Below, in pieces: positions 8,329-17,486 of a DNA stretch of 64,000 bases (its first letter is position 1; every line of letters begins with the position of its first letter). The DNA is from G965240365 sp965240365 (lineage in GTDB: Bacteria; Pseudomonadota; Gammaproteobacteria; Eutrophobiales; Eutrophobiaceae): positions 496,001-560,000 of the forward strand of contig OZ251218.1 of assembly GCA_965240365.1 (NCBI GenBank). The letters run 5' to 3'. A model generated the notes under the pieces. It was not told the DNA's origin. It searched no databases and worked only from the letters and a program-made list of their open reading frames with translations. A program made the translations under genes and the position numbers.

Positions 8329-9954
8329 ATGCTTGCCCGTGCCGGGCAGTTCTGGCGCACCGTGCGGCATTTGCGGCCCGTGCAAGTCAGCGCACGGCTG
8401 CGTTATCGATTGGCGCGGCCCCGGCCCGACCTCGCGCCGCCGCCGCCGCGCGCCAGCGGGTTTGGGGTCTGGCAGGCCAAGGCCGCCCGGCCCGCCTCAA
8501 TGAGCGCGCCGCAGCGCTTCACCTTGCTGGGACAGACCGAGGACCTGGACAACCTCGGTTGGTGCAATCCGCGCTGCTCCAAACTCTGGCGTTACAACCT
8601 GCACTATTTTGACGACCTGCACGCCGCCTCTGCGGAAACGCGGCGGGACTGGCATTTGGCGTTGATCGAGCGCTGGATCGCCGAGAACCCGCCCGCACAG
8701 GGCGATGGCTGGGAACCCTATCCGCTTTCGCTCCGACTGGTGAACTGGGGCGCGCTGGCGCTGTCCGGCGTGCCGCTGCCGGACGCCGCCTGGGCCAGCA
8801 TGGCGGTACAGGCGCGCTGGCTGATACAGCGACTGGAATGGCATCTGCTGGGCAACCATCTCTTTGCCAACGCCAAGGCGCTGATGTTTGCAGGCATTCT
8901 CTTTGACGGCAGCGAGGCGCGGCAATGGCGGCGCCGGGCAATGGCCATCCTGGCGCGCGAAGTACCCGAACAGATCCTGCCCGATGGCGGGCATTTCGAG
9001 CGATCGACGATGTATCATGCCCTCGCGCTGGAAGATGTGCTCGATCTGGTCAACCTGCTCGCTGCGCGCGCGCCGGGTCAGGCGCCCGAGGCCGATATGC
9101 TTGCCACCGATCTGCGTGCCCGGGTTCCGGGCATGTTGCGCTGGCTGATGAGTTTCTGTCATCAGGATGGCGAGATCGCGTTTTTTAACGACGCCGCGTT
9201 CGGCGTGGCCCCATCCCCCCCTGATCTGGCCGCCTATGCCACGCGGCTGGGCTTTGATAAGGCGGCGGCCGTGCCCGGACTCTACCAACCGAGCGGCTAT
9301 GCCCGGCTGGAACACGTCTCTGCCGTAGTTCTGGCCGATGTGGCGCCGGTGGGGCCGGATTATCTACCGGGGCATGCCCATGCGGATACGCTCAGCTTCG
9401 AGTTGTCGCTTTTCGGGACACGGGTGGTGGTGAATTCCGGCGCCTCCGTCTATGGCGGCGATATGCTTGAACGAATGCGCCAGCGCGCAACGATGGCGCA
9501 TTCCACGCTGGTCTATGACGGGCAATCCTCATCTGAGGTCTGGGGGGTCTTTCGCACCGGTCGCCGGGCGCGGGTCGTTGAGCTGCAATACGCGGGCAAC
9601 CGCCTTGAAGCTGCCCATGACGGTTATGCGCATCTGCCCGGCCGCCCGCTGCACCGCCGCCGCTGGCATCTCGAATCAGGCGCGCTTGAGGTTTCGGATG
9701 AAATCGCGGGTGGCGCCGCGCCGGCGCTGGCGCGTTTCCATCTTGCGCCTGGTATCCAGGCCGAGGCGGCAGAGGGAATAATCCGGCTCACCCTGCCGGA
9801 AGGGCAACGCCTTCGGGTCACGGTCGAGGGCGCCGCATTGTCGCTGAGTCCGGGCAGTTGGCATCCGCGCTTCGGTGTCTCGGAACCGAGCCTGACCATC
9901 AATGCCGCCCTGACAGGCGCGCGTCTCAGCACACGGATCGCCTGGAATACCTGA
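8329..9954 (+). CDS. Heparinase II/III family protein (polysaccharide lyase-like)
   Basis: About 541 residues. The N-terminal half is the (alpha/alpha) toroid-type domain, with segments KLWRYNLHYFDDLH, PYPLSLRLVNW, LGNHLFANAKAL and DGGHFERSTMYH. The C-terminal half is the heparinase II/III beta-sandwich domain, with the conserved GHAHADTLSFEL followed by NSGASVYGG. Proteins of this type in export clusters are predicted uronate lyases that trim or edit the polymer in the periplasm, but no clear signal peptide is visible here. I chose ATG 8329 because the longer frame (from 8224) would overlap wecB by about 100 bases. The stop TGA shares its A with the next ATG (9954). A C7 run at 9215-9221 is noted but is short. 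Confidence 0.85.
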   Translation: MLARAGQFWRTVRHLRPVQVSARLRYRLARPRPDLAPPPPRASGFGVWQAKAARPASMSAPQRFTLLGQTEDLDNLGWCNPRCSKLWRYNLHYFDDLHAASAETRRDWHLALIERWIAENPPAQGDGWEPYPLSLRLVNWGALALSGVPLPDAAWASMAVQARWLIQRLEWHLLGNHLFANAKALMFAGILFDGSEARQWRRRAMAILAREVPEQILPDGGHFERSTMYHALALEDVLDLVNLLAARAPGQAPEADMLATDLRARVPGMLRWLMSFCHQDGEIAFFNDAAFGVAPSPPDLAAYATRLGFDKAAAVPGLYQPSGYARLEHVSAVVLADVAPVGPDYLPGHAHADTLSFELSLFGTRVVVNSGASVYGGDMLERMRQRATMAHSTLVYDGQSSSEVWGVFRTGRRARVVELQYAGNRLEAAHDGYAHLPGRPLHRRRWHLESGALEVSDEIAGGAAPALARFHLAPGIQAEAAEGIIRLTLPEGQRLRVTVEGAALSLSPGSWHPRFGVSEPSLTINAALTGARLSTRIAWNT

Positions 9955-11198
9955 TGCATATCCTGTTTCTGACCGATAACTTCCCGCCCGAGACGAACGC
10001 CCCGGCGAGCCGTACCTATGAGCATTCAAGGGTCTGGGTCGCAGACGGACACAAGGTGACGGTGATCACCTGCGCGCCGAATTTTCCTCAGGGCAAGGTG
10101 TTTGAGGGCTACCGCAACCGGCTCTGGCAGGAAGAAGAGATCGACGGCATTCGGGTGATTCGGGTCTGGACTTACATCGCCGCCAACAAGGGCTTCCTGA
10201 AAAGGACGCTGGACTATATGAGCTTTATGCTTGCGGCGACTCTCGCGGGGCCCTTCGTGCGCGGCGCGGACATCGTCATCGCAACCTCGCCGCAGTTTTT
10301 CACCGCGGTCGCGGGTTGGGTGGCGGCGGTGCTCAAGCGGCGGCCCTTCGTTTTCGAGCTGCGTGACATCTGGCCGGAATCGATCCGGGCGGTTGGCGCC
10401 GTTAAACAGAGCCGGCTGCTGGACTGGATGGAAAAACTGGAACTATTCCTGTATCGCCGCGCCGACCGGGTGATCGCCGTAACCCATGCTTTCCGCGACA
10501 ACCTCGATTGCCGCGGAATCGATACCGCCAGGATCGATGTGATCACCAATGGCGCTGATCTCGACCGGTTTCGGCCGATCCCGCGAGACGAAGACCTGAA
10601 GGCGGAACTGGGGCTTACGGACAAGGTGGTAATGGGTTATGTCGGCACCCATGGCATGGCGCATGGGCTCACCACACTGCTGGATGCGGCCGAATTGCTT
10701 CGGGACCGGCCCGGGCTGCACATGATCTTTCTGGGTGCCGGCGCCGAACGGGCCGCCTTGCAAGCCGATGCTGAAGCGCGGAGATTGAGCAACGTAACCT
10801 TCCTCGATCCGGTTTCCAAAGACGAGATCCCGCGCTATTGGTCGATCCTGGATGCCTCGATCATTCATTTGCTGCCCAAACCACTTTTCAAAACCACCAT
10901 CCCCTCGAAGATTTTCGAATGTATGGCCATGAGAGTGCCGATCCTGATGGGGGTCGAGGGCGAAGCGCGTGACATCGTCATCAATGCCGGGGCGGGCCTG
11001 GCTTTCGCGCCGGGCAATGGCGGCGAATTGGCCGCCGCAATGGTCGAATTGGCCAACGCTCCCGAGCGTCGCCAGGCTATGGCCGAGGCCGGGCGCCATG
11101 CGATCCCGGCCTATGATCGGATAAACCTGGCCCGCAAGATGTTGGCGATCCTTCTGGAATTGGCCGAGAACCAGAAGGAAAATGCGTTGAAATCTTGA
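9954..11198 (+). CDS. Glycosyltransferase family 4, WbuB-like
   Basis: This 414-residue GT-B glycosyltransferase starts MHILFLTDNFPPETNAPASR, with an N-terminal acceptor domain typical of WbuB/L-fucosamine-transferase-like proteins, including DIWPESI. The donor-binding half contains GYVGTHGMAHG and KTTIPSKIFECMAMRVPIL, the region that includes the conserved glutamate. It probably adds an amino sugar to the growing repeat unit at the cytosolic face of the inner membrane. ATG 9954 overlaps the upstream stop by one base, indicating coupling. It ends the first glycan block; the next gene begins 133 bases later and is an AT-rich accessory gene. Confidence 0.88.
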   Translation: MHILFLTDNFPPETNAPASRTYEHSRVWVADGHKVTVITCAPNFPQGKVFEGYRNRLWQEEEIDGIRVIRVWTYIAANKGFLKRTLDYMSFMLAATLAGPFVRGADIVIATSPQFFTAVAGWVAAVLKRRPFVFELRDIWPESIRAVGAVKQSRLLDWMEKLELFLYRRADRVIAVTHAFRDNLDCRGIDTARIDVITNGADLDRFRPIPRDEDLKAELGLTDKVVMGYVGTHGMAHGLTTLLDAAELLRDRPGLHMIFLGAGAERAALQADAEARRLSNVTFLDPVSKDEIPRYWSILDASIIHLLPKPLFKTTIPSKIFECMAMRVPILMGVEGEARDIVINAGAGLAFAPGNGGELAAAMVELANAPERRQAMAEAGRHAIPAYDRINLARKMLAILLELAENQKENALKS

Positions 11199-11331
11199 AG
11201 TTGAAGATGTGTGCGTATTATTGATAGCTTTCGACGCTTGCCGTGATTATCGAGATGTGAGAAGGTTTGCCTTGCCATCTCAATAATATGAAAGTCGTGA
11301 TCGCCTAAATACACCACAGATTTTATGAGCT

Positions 11332-12489
11332 ATGGATGAATCAGAATTGCTGGATCTGATCCAAATGGGCGAGTCAAGCCAGGTCCAGTTTAAATCTCGC
11401 GTAAACAATACCAATGCGATTGGGACTGAAATGGTTGCGCTTGCCAATACAAAAGGCGGCAGGATCATCATTGGCGTTGACGATAAAACAGCAGCAATTA
11501 ACGGCCTCTCCTTTGCAGAACTTCAGGCAACCAACGCGCTATTAGCCAATGCGGCGTCCAATAACGTCAAAGCGCCTATTTACATCTATACGGAAACTGT
11601 CAAAGTGAAACAACAAAACCTCATCGTTGCCCATATTCCGGAAGGCGCCAGCAAACCCCACATGGACAACAACGGCACAATCTGGGTAAAGAACGGGGCC
11701 GATAAAAGAAAAGTCATTACCAAAGAAGAGATCGCCCGGCTATTACAAAGCGCCGGTAACCTGTTTGCCGATGAAATCACGGTAAACACAAGCGGCGCCG
11801 ATGATATTAATGAAGCGCTTTTTCAAAAATTTATACTGGCAAAAACCGGGAAGTCGATAGAATCCTCCGGCCAATCCCTGCCCTCCCTCCTTGCCAGTCT
11901 AAAAATGCTGAAAGACGGCAAACTGAGCTTGGGCGGATTGCTTTTATTTGGCAACAACCCGCAACAATTCAGGCCAACATTCACAGTGCAATGTGTTGCT
12001 GTGCTAGGCAATGATATAAGCACAAATAACTTTCGCGATAAAGAAGCGCCATTTACAGGGAACTTAAAAGAACTGTACGATAAAACACTTTCTTTCACAA
12101 CCAGAAACCTGAAGAAGATACAAAAAAAAGACGGTTTTAATTCACCGGCCGAAATGGAAGTGCCGGTCGAAACCATAGAAGAGTTGCTGGTCAATGCCTT
12201 GATTCACCGGGACTACTTTATGCTATCGAGCATAAAAGTATTCATATTTGATAACAGGATAGAGATTATGAGTCCGGGAAAGCTGCCAAATACACTGACG
12301 GTCGAGCATATCAAAATGGGCACTTCTATGCCCAGAAACCCGATACTGTTTACCAATGCTCGTTACATGCTCCCGTTTGTCGGCGTTGGCAGCGGCATAC
12401 CCAGGGCAATAAAAAATTCACCTGATTTAGAGTTGATTAACGATCCGGGCAGAGAAATTTTTACTGCCGTGATCAAGCGGCCTGCATAA
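11332..12489 (+). CDS. AlbA-type DNA-binding / HATPase_c_4 protein (RecG-like C-terminus)
   Basis: This 385-residue protein starts with the AlbA_2/Schlafen-like domain, with ESSQVQFKSR, ALANTKGGRIIIGVDD and the IPEGASKPH segment. The C-terminus has the weak GHKL-type domain usual in this family: EELLVNALIHRDY as N-box and RIEIMSPGKLPN. Such proteins are annotated as putative DNA-binding or transcriptional regulators and often occur in mobile or defence-related regions. The AlbA_2 domain is related to the Schlafen core. Composition is AT-rich compared with the preceding glycan block. It appears to be monocistronic. Function in this context is unknown. Confidence 0.85.
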   Translation: MDESELLDLIQMGESSQVQFKSRVNNTNAIGTEMVALANTKGGRIIIGVDDKTAAINGLSFAELQATNALLANAASNNVKAPIYIYTETVKVKQQNLIVAHIPEGASKPHMDNNGTIWVKNGADKRKVITKEEIARLLQSAGNLFADEITVNTSGADDINEALFQKFILAKTGKSIESSGQSLPSLLASLKMLKDGKLSLGGLLLFGNNPQQFRPTFTVQCVAVLGNDISTNNFRDKEAPFTGNLKELYDKTLSFTTRNLKKIQKKDGFNSPAEMEVPVETIEELLVNALIHRDYFMLSSIKVFIFDNRIEIMSPGKLPNTLTVEHIKMGTSMPRNPILFTNARYMLPFVGVGSGIPRAIKNSPDLELINDPGREIFTAVIKRPA

Positions 12490-12523
12490 ATCGCCTGTCA
12501 CCAGTGCTCCTGAAAGTAACTTT

Positions 12524-12652
12524 ATGAAAAATATAGACTTTGAATGGGATAAAAGAAAAGAAAATGCCAATGTAAAAAAGCATGGTATTTCTTTTGCTGA
12601 CTCTTTTGAATTCCGATTGAATAATTTTTTTGATAGCCTATTTTCTTTATGA
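12524..12652 (+). pseudogene. BrnT-type toxin fragment
   Basis: A 42-codon frame begins MKNIDFEWDKRKENANVKKH and continues GISFADS, which matches the conserved N-terminus of BrnT ribonuclease toxins (usual length about 90 residues). After residue 27 the similarity stops and the frame terminates early. The catalytic beta-sheet is therefore missing and it is presumably inactive. The break coincides with CTCTTTTGAATTCCGA, the same string that opens the dispersed intergenic repeat near 4779. A BrnA-type antitoxin gene survives at 15140, so the operon appears to have been split. Confidence 0.6.
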
Positions 12653-12734
12653 AGCAATCAAATAACCAAAAACGGATAGCCTGTTTATTACCGCCAAGTA
12701 AGGCTTTCTATCTCTCAGCTATATTGCTTGAGTT

Positions 12735-13772
12735 ATGAAGTATAACTTTTCCGCAGAATTCTTGAAAGTTCGATCGCCAGATAAATCATTCGGCGACGCA
12801 TGGGAATCCCTATGTTTTGAGTTGTTGTCTGAGGAGTACGGAATCAACGGATTACAAAGACTCAAAGCGCCCGATGGCGGAATCGATATCCTTAAACGAA
12901 AAGTAGAAACAACGGCTATTCAATGCAAATCCCATCAACATGGAGCCATCGGGACCATTCCGCCCACTGAAAGCGTCAAATCCTTGAATTCTGCCGTGGC
13001 TTCTCGAAAGCAAATTCCGTGGGACAATTATGTATTTGCTACAAACGCTAACTATTCTGGGGCTGGTATTAAAAAAATACTCGCTACTGCTAATTCACAT
13101 TTGATTGAGTATAACGCAATAGGTTTTTGGGGCCCCGACTATTGGTGTAAATTGTGCGAACGATATTTCCACAAAGTTAGCAGTAGATTCGATTACCGAT
13201 TAACTGTCACCGAGCAAGAAGTTATCGAAGCGTTTCAAAAAGCGAAGTATTACGATAAATATGTTGACAAATTTGCGCAAAAAATATCTACCGAAAAATT
13301 GGTGATGGTAGTCAAAAATAATCGGACTCCTGTTGAACTGGAATTTCCATTTTCGCCAGACTTGACTGTAGAGAACTGTGCTGATGCCGTCCAACAATTG
13401 CTCGGCATTTCATTGAAATGGACAAATTTTAGCGATATCGGCACATCAGCAGGGCCGAGCATATCATTGACTGTTGATCGCAAAAAACAAATATTGACAC
13501 AAACAATTCGCGAAGTTCAAGATAATAATCCCGGCAAAGACTTTGAATTTTGGATTACTCTTGTCTGGAAGGATGAGACAGAATCAGATGGTGATTCTGT
13601 AGGCCGAACAATGTCTTTTATGTCCCAAGAATCCATAGCATCACGCCGAGACCAACTTTCACAAACGGAACGCAAAAATAAGACACTTGAACGCGCAGAG
13701 CAATTAATCCAGGCAATGATTTGGGATTCCGCAACCAAAATAAAAAACGGGTCTTTCATAAATGCTGAATGA
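12735..13772 (+). CDS. PD-(D/E)xK nuclease-like protein
   Basis: In this 345-residue AT-rich gene the first 160 residues resemble a restriction-endonuclease-like fold: FGDAWESLCFELL as the first helix, then PDGGIDILKRK and AIQCKSH. That gives a D-(GGID)-x(n)-(I)QCK arrangement typical of Mrr-like and other PD-(D/E)xK nucleases, with Q-x-K as the second half-motif. The rest (about 165-345) is unassigned and could be a target-recognition or regulatory region. No methyltransferase partner of restriction type adjoins it; the next gene (13940) is a small-molecule-type methyltransferase. A role as a stand-alone nuclease effector is plausible but inferred. Confidence 0.65.
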   Translation: MKYNFSAEFLKVRSPDKSFGDAWESLCFELLSEEYGINGLQRLKAPDGGIDILKRKVETTAIQCKSHQHGAIGTIPPTESVKSLNSAVASRKQIPWDNYVFATNANYSGAGIKKILATANSHLIEYNAIGFWGPDYWCKLCERYFHKVSSRFDYRLTVTEQEVIEAFQKAKYYDKYVDKFAQKISTEKLVMVVKNNRTPVELEFPFSPDLTVENCADAVQQLLGISLKWTNFSDIGTSAGPSISLTVDRKKQILTQTIREVQDNNPGKDFEFWITLVWKDETESDGDSVGRTMSFMSQESIASRRDQLSQTERKNKTLERAEQLIQAMIWDSATKIKNGSFINAE

Positions 13773-13939
13773 CAATGCATTTAGTCGAAACCGCAAAACT
13801 AATGTAGTGTAGTAAATTACTGAATGATATATAACTTAGACTTTCTGCCCTACAAGGATGAAGCCTGTTTAAGTCAAAGTAACGTTATCAGAAAAAGATA
13901 AAAAGTGCCTGACGAAAAACATTCGCAGTGGAACATAGT

Positions 13940-14779
13940 ATGAATCAAGAACTAAAGAAAAGTGTGAAGGACTTTTGGAATGAAGCTTCTTGTGGAGAAA
14001 AGCTTTATTTAGCCGGGTTTAGTGAAGAAGATTATTTGAATCAATCGAAGAAACGATATGAACTCGAACCTGAAATCATTGAATTTGGAGAGTTTCATAG
14101 GTTCAAAGGTTTGAAAACACTGGAAATTGGAGTTGGCCTGGGTTCTGATCACATGAAGCTGGCTCAACATGGGGCTATTTTAAATGGCATTGATCTGACT
14201 CATAGGGCCATTAGTCATACACGAAGACGCTTCGAACTTTTGGGACTAGAGTCGACGCTTCAAGTAATCGATGCGGAAGACTTACCTTTTGAAAACAGCT
14301 ATTTTGATGCTATTTACTCCTGGGGTGTAATTCATCATTCTCCAAACACATCCAAAATTGTGAAGGAGATTTATCGTGTGTTGAAATCCGGCGGTTTTGC
14401 TAAAATTATGATTTACCACAAGTATAGCCTGGTGGGTTATATGCTTTGGCTCAAGTATGCGCTTTTAAGATTCAGGCCATGGAAAAGTCTGAAAAGTATT
14501 TACTCGCAGTATCTGGAAAGCCCGGGCACCAAAGCCTATACTTATAGCGAGGCCCGAAAACTCTTTGCGGAGTTCAATGTTCAATCTATTGATTCTCCAC
14601 TCACCCACGGTGACTTGCTCACTTCTGATGTTGGGCAAAACCATCGGGGAGCCATGTTAGACATAGCCAAGAAAGTATGGCCAAGATGGTTGTTCAGGTT
14701 ATTGTTGCCGAAACATGGTTTATTTCTGATGATTGAGATAGAAAAAAATAGATCTAGCACTGAAATCTATCCCTTTTAG
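13940..14779 (+). CDS. Class I SAM-dependent methyltransferase
   Basis: This 279-residue protein has a clear Rossmann methyltransferase core: motif I LEIGVGLGSDHMKLA, acidic motif II GIDLTHRAI, motif IV FDAIYSWGVIHHSP, and the following IYRVLKSGGFAKIMIYH. The pattern is that of ubiE/Methyltransf_11-like enzymes. Together with the neighbouring asnB it probably modifies a sugar or lipid intermediate. I prefer ATG 13940 over an in-frame GTG at 13928, because the family begins about 12 residues before the DFWNEAS helix. The gene is moderately AT-rich and may itself be an acquired element. It is followed by 360 bases without a gene. Confidence 0.82.
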   Translation: MNQELKKSVKDFWNEASCGEKLYLAGFSEEDYLNQSKKRYELEPEIIEFGEFHRFKGLKTLEIGVGLGSDHMKLAQHGAILNGIDLTHRAISHTRRRFELLGLESTLQVIDAEDLPFENSYFDAIYSWGVIHHSPNTSKIVKEIYRVLKSGGFAKIMIYHKYSLVGYMLWLKYALLRFRPWKSLKSIYSQYLESPGTKAYTYSEARKLFAEFNVQSIDSPLTHGDLLTSDVGQNHRGAMLDIAKKVWPRWLFRLLLPKHGLFLMIEIEKNRSSTEIYPF

Positions 14780-14929
14780 CTCTAACTGTATTTAGATATT
14801 GAGACAAAGCGAATTTATTAGAACTGTGGCTTTTTATCTAAGTCATTAAACATTTTTTTGCAACTCGCTGAGCTACATGCTGGTATCCTGACAAATAAGA
14901 TAGACTAACCTAAAAACATTACTAATGAT

Positions 14930-15126
14930 ATATTAACCCGGCAAATAATAATATAGCGGGTTAATATTGCAGCACAGGGATGTGCTGTCGCGGGCATAGC
15001 CCGCGGAGCCCGATAAAATCAAGTAATTCCGCGAATTGCGCCGAATTTTATTGGGCGACAATTAAACAGGCAAGGATGCCTATTTAATTGCCATGTTAAT
15101 ATAATCAGATTTGCTAACATTATATT
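14930..15126 (+). repeat. Chain of six inverted repeats (structured intergenic region)
   Basis: The gap 14780-15139 has no gene but its right half is almost wholly palindromic. Arms: 14930-14940 with 14957-14967 (11 bp, perfect); 14970-14976 with 14981-14987 (7 bp, 4-base loop); 14989-14995 with 14999-15005 (7 bp, 3-base loop); 15008-15019 with 15045-15056 (12 bp, one mismatch); 15057-15072 with 15077-15092 (16 bp, two mismatches, 4-base loop); 15099-15106 with 15119-15126 (8 bp). It ends 13 bases before the brnA start. It could be a structured leader, a compound terminator, or a palindromic mobile repeat. Confidence 0.6.
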
Positions 15127-15139
15127 GTAGGAACCGACA

Positions 15140-15355
15140 ATGAGAGCACATTATGATTTTTCAAAAATTAAGGGTAAAAAGAATCCTTATGCCAAATATT
15201 TAAAGCAACCGGTGACGATTAATCTGGATCGGGATTCTGTGGATTACTTCAAATCTCTGGCTGAAGGGTCTGGCATACCTTATCAGGCATTAATCAACCT
15301 GTATTTAAGAGATTGTGCCGATAAAGAATGGAAACTTGATATGAAATGGAGTTAA
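15140..15355 (+). CDS. brnA: BrnA-family antitoxin
   Basis: This 71-residue protein has the BrnA pattern: an N-terminal YDFSKIKGKKNPYAKYLK region, then a ribbon-helix-helix segment VTINLDRDSVDYFKSLAEGS, followed by GIPYQALINLYLRDCA. BrnA antitoxins bind BrnT ribonuclease and autoregulate their operon through the RHH fold. A start is supported by an upstream AGGA at 8 bases. No intact brnT precedes it; the nearest is the broken fragment at 12524. It is therefore an orphan antitoxin here, or one that acts against a toxin elsewhere. Confidence 0.78.
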   Translation: MRAHYDFSKIKGKKNPYAKYLKQPVTINLDRDSVDYFKSLAEGSGIPYQALINLYLRDCADKEWKLDMKWS

Positions 15356-15438
15356 GGAAGGTATAAAAACTACCTGCCTGCAACAGGCAACTCCGCGAAT
15401 GAACAAACTCAAACCACAGCAAGGAATGCTTTTCTAAA

Positions 15439-17289
15439 GTGTGTGGAATAAACGGCATCTACGCCTATGGCGCCTCAGACATTTCGCCAGACCGTTCGGA
15501 ACTGATTCGCACGCGGGACTACATGCAAGCGCGTGGTCCCGATGGCGCCGGTGAATGGTGGAGTGAGGATGACCGAATCGGGCTGGCTCATCGCCGGTTG
15601 TCGATTATTGATCTCAGCGAACGGGCAACGCAGCCGATGGCAAACACCGATAGCTCGCTGGTGCTCACCTTTAATGGTGAAATCTACAATTTTCGCGAGC
15701 TTCGGCGCGGTCTCGAAGCGAGAGGCCATCGTTTCTTGAGTGACTCGGACACGGAAGTGCTCATCCATCTCTATAAAGAGAAGGGCGAGAAGATGGTGCA
15801 CGACCTGCGCGGCATGTTTGCCTTCGCGATTTGGGACGCCGCAAAACGGCGTTTATTCCTCGCGCGTGATCCCTACGGCATCAAGCCCTTGTACTACGCC
15901 AGCGATGGTCGCAGTTTCCGCTTTGCCTCGCAAGTCAAGGCGCTGCTCGCCGGCAGGCAAATCTCCAAAGAACCAGACCCCGCCGGTCTCGTGGGCTTTT
16001 ATCTGTGGGGCAGCGTGCCCGAGCCTTTAACGACCTGGCGCGCCATCCGCGCCCTGCCCGCGGGCGCGAGCATGATGGTCGATAGCAAGGGCGCGCGCGA
16101 TCCCATCCCCTATCATTCGATTGCCGGCGTTTATGCCGAAGCCGAGGCGCTAACGGACGGCCCCGTCAACCCGGCCACGGCCAATGCCGAGGCGTTAACG
16201 GCGGCCCTTCAAGACAGCGTGCGCCGCCATCTGGTCGCGGATGTCCCGGTCGGGGCCTTCCTTTCCGCCGGCATTGACTCCGGCGCCCTGGTCGGCCTGA
16301 TGCGCGACGCCGGCCAGAGCGACATCCGCACCGTCACCCTGTCGTTTGCCGAATTTGCCGGCCGCCCCGAGGACGAGGCGCCGCTCGCGGCCCGGGTCGC
16401 CCGGCGCTACGGCACGCGACACACGAACCGCATCGTCAGCGAAGACGAATTCCGGCAGGACCTGCCCAAAATCCTCGCGGCCATGGATCAGCCGAGCATT
16501 GACGGCATCAACACCTGGTTTGTCTCCAAGGCCGCGCGGGAACTGGGCCTCAAGGTGGCCATCTCGGGCCTCGGCGGCGATGAACTCTTCGGCGGCTATC
16601 CCTCGTTCCGCGAGGTGCCGCGCATGGCGGCCCTGATGGCGATACCGGCGGCCATGCCGGGGTTGGCGCGCGCGTGGCGAATCCTTGTTGGCGCTTACTG
16701 CCGGGCGTGCCCGGCAACCAATCCAAAACTCGCCGAACTGGTCGAACTCGGCGGCACGGTAGCCGGCGCCTACCTCCTGCGGCGCGGCCTGTTCATGCCG
16801 GAGGAACTCACCGGCGTGTTGGATGCGGATACCGTCCGCGAGGGCCTGGCCGAACTCGCGCCTGTAAACGCCACCGCCGCCGTTATGCGCCCCTGCCCGA
16901 AAACAGATTTCGCCAGGGTTGCAACACTCGAATCGGCCCTCTATATGCGCAACCAGTTGCTGCGCGACGCCGACTGGGCGAGCATGGCGCACTCGCTGGA
17001 AATTCGCGCCCCCCTGGTCGATGCGTTCCTGCTCAAACAAGCCGCGCCTTATTTAGTAAACGCCCGGCATCGCCCGGCCAAGATGCCGCTGGCCAGGGCG
17101 CCGGCACAACCGCTGCCGGATAACATGGTGCAGCGCCGCAAGACCGGTTTCGCGACGCCTATTGCGACCTGGCTGCGGCGAATACCGGCGCAGGGCGGTA
17201 GCCTGAGCCTGCCGCCGGTACTTGCCGGCCCCAGGCGGCCCTGGGCCCGTCGCTGGGCGTGTTATGTTGCCGGTTTGATGGCGGCATAA
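15439..17289 (+). CDS. asnB: Asparagine synthase-like glutamine amidotransferase
   Basis: This 616-residue protein starts at GTG so that Cys2 (MCGINGIY) is the N-terminal nucleophile of a class II glutaminase. The glutaminase half shows RGPDGAGEW, HRRLSIIDLS, FNGEIYNF and SDTEVL. The synthetase half shows the ATP-binding VPVGAFLSAGIDSGAL (an SGGxDS variant), then GLGGDELFGGY and KTGFATP. AsnB homologues in polysaccharide loci amidate sugar carboxylates as well as aspartate. A second homologue lies at 33923. Bases 15646-15735, which code for the TDSSLVLTFNGEIYNF region, recur as a decayed fragment at 20483-20574, beyond the inserted ATPase/TPR cassette. Confidence 0.88.
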   Translation: MCGINGIYAYGASDISPDRSELIRTRDYMQARGPDGAGEWWSEDDRIGLAHRRLSIIDLSERATQPMANTDSSLVLTFNGEIYNFRELRRGLEARGHRFLSDSDTEVLIHLYKEKGEKMVHDLRGMFAFAIWDAAKRRLFLARDPYGIKPLYYASDGRSFRFASQVKALLAGRQISKEPDPAGLVGFYLWGSVPEPLTTWRAIRALPAGASMMVDSKGARDPIPYHSIAGVYAEAEALTDGPVNPATANAEALTAALQDSVRRHLVADVPVGAFLSAGIDSGALVGLMRDAGQSDIRTVTLSFAEFAGRPEDEAPLAARVARRYGTRHTNRIVSEDEFRQDLPKILAAMDQPSIDGINTWFVSKAARELGLKVAISGLGGDELFGGYPSFREVPRMAALMAIPAAMPGLARAWRILVGAYCRACPATNPKLAELVELGGTVAGAYLLRRGLFMPEELTGVLDADTVREGLAELAPVNATAAVMRPCPKTDFARVATLESALYMRNQLLRDADWASMAHSLEIRAPLVDAFLLKQAAPYLVNARHRPAKMPLARAPAQPLPDNMVQRRKTGFATPIATWLRRIPAQGGSLSLPPVLAGPRRPWARRWACYVAGLMAA

Positions 17290-17486
17290 GGCGGGGGCCT
17301 TGGGGTTTTTCAGTTTACTTAAAATGGTGATATCAAAGTCGCCGGGGCAGAGCAGCGGACGGGGAGGATGTAGATTTTGAAAACTTGAGCGGCAAAACCA
17401 TCGCTGTGCGATGCTTGCCTCCACTCACGGCCTTGCCTATTATGCCAGTCGAAATAGCACGTAATAAACTTAAGTGGAGTATTTGA

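Noticed and set aside
9215..9221. C7 run in the heparinase-like gene considered as a phase-variation tract
   Set aside because: Seven bases is within expectation for a GC-rich gene and well below the G9-G17 tracts elsewhere.
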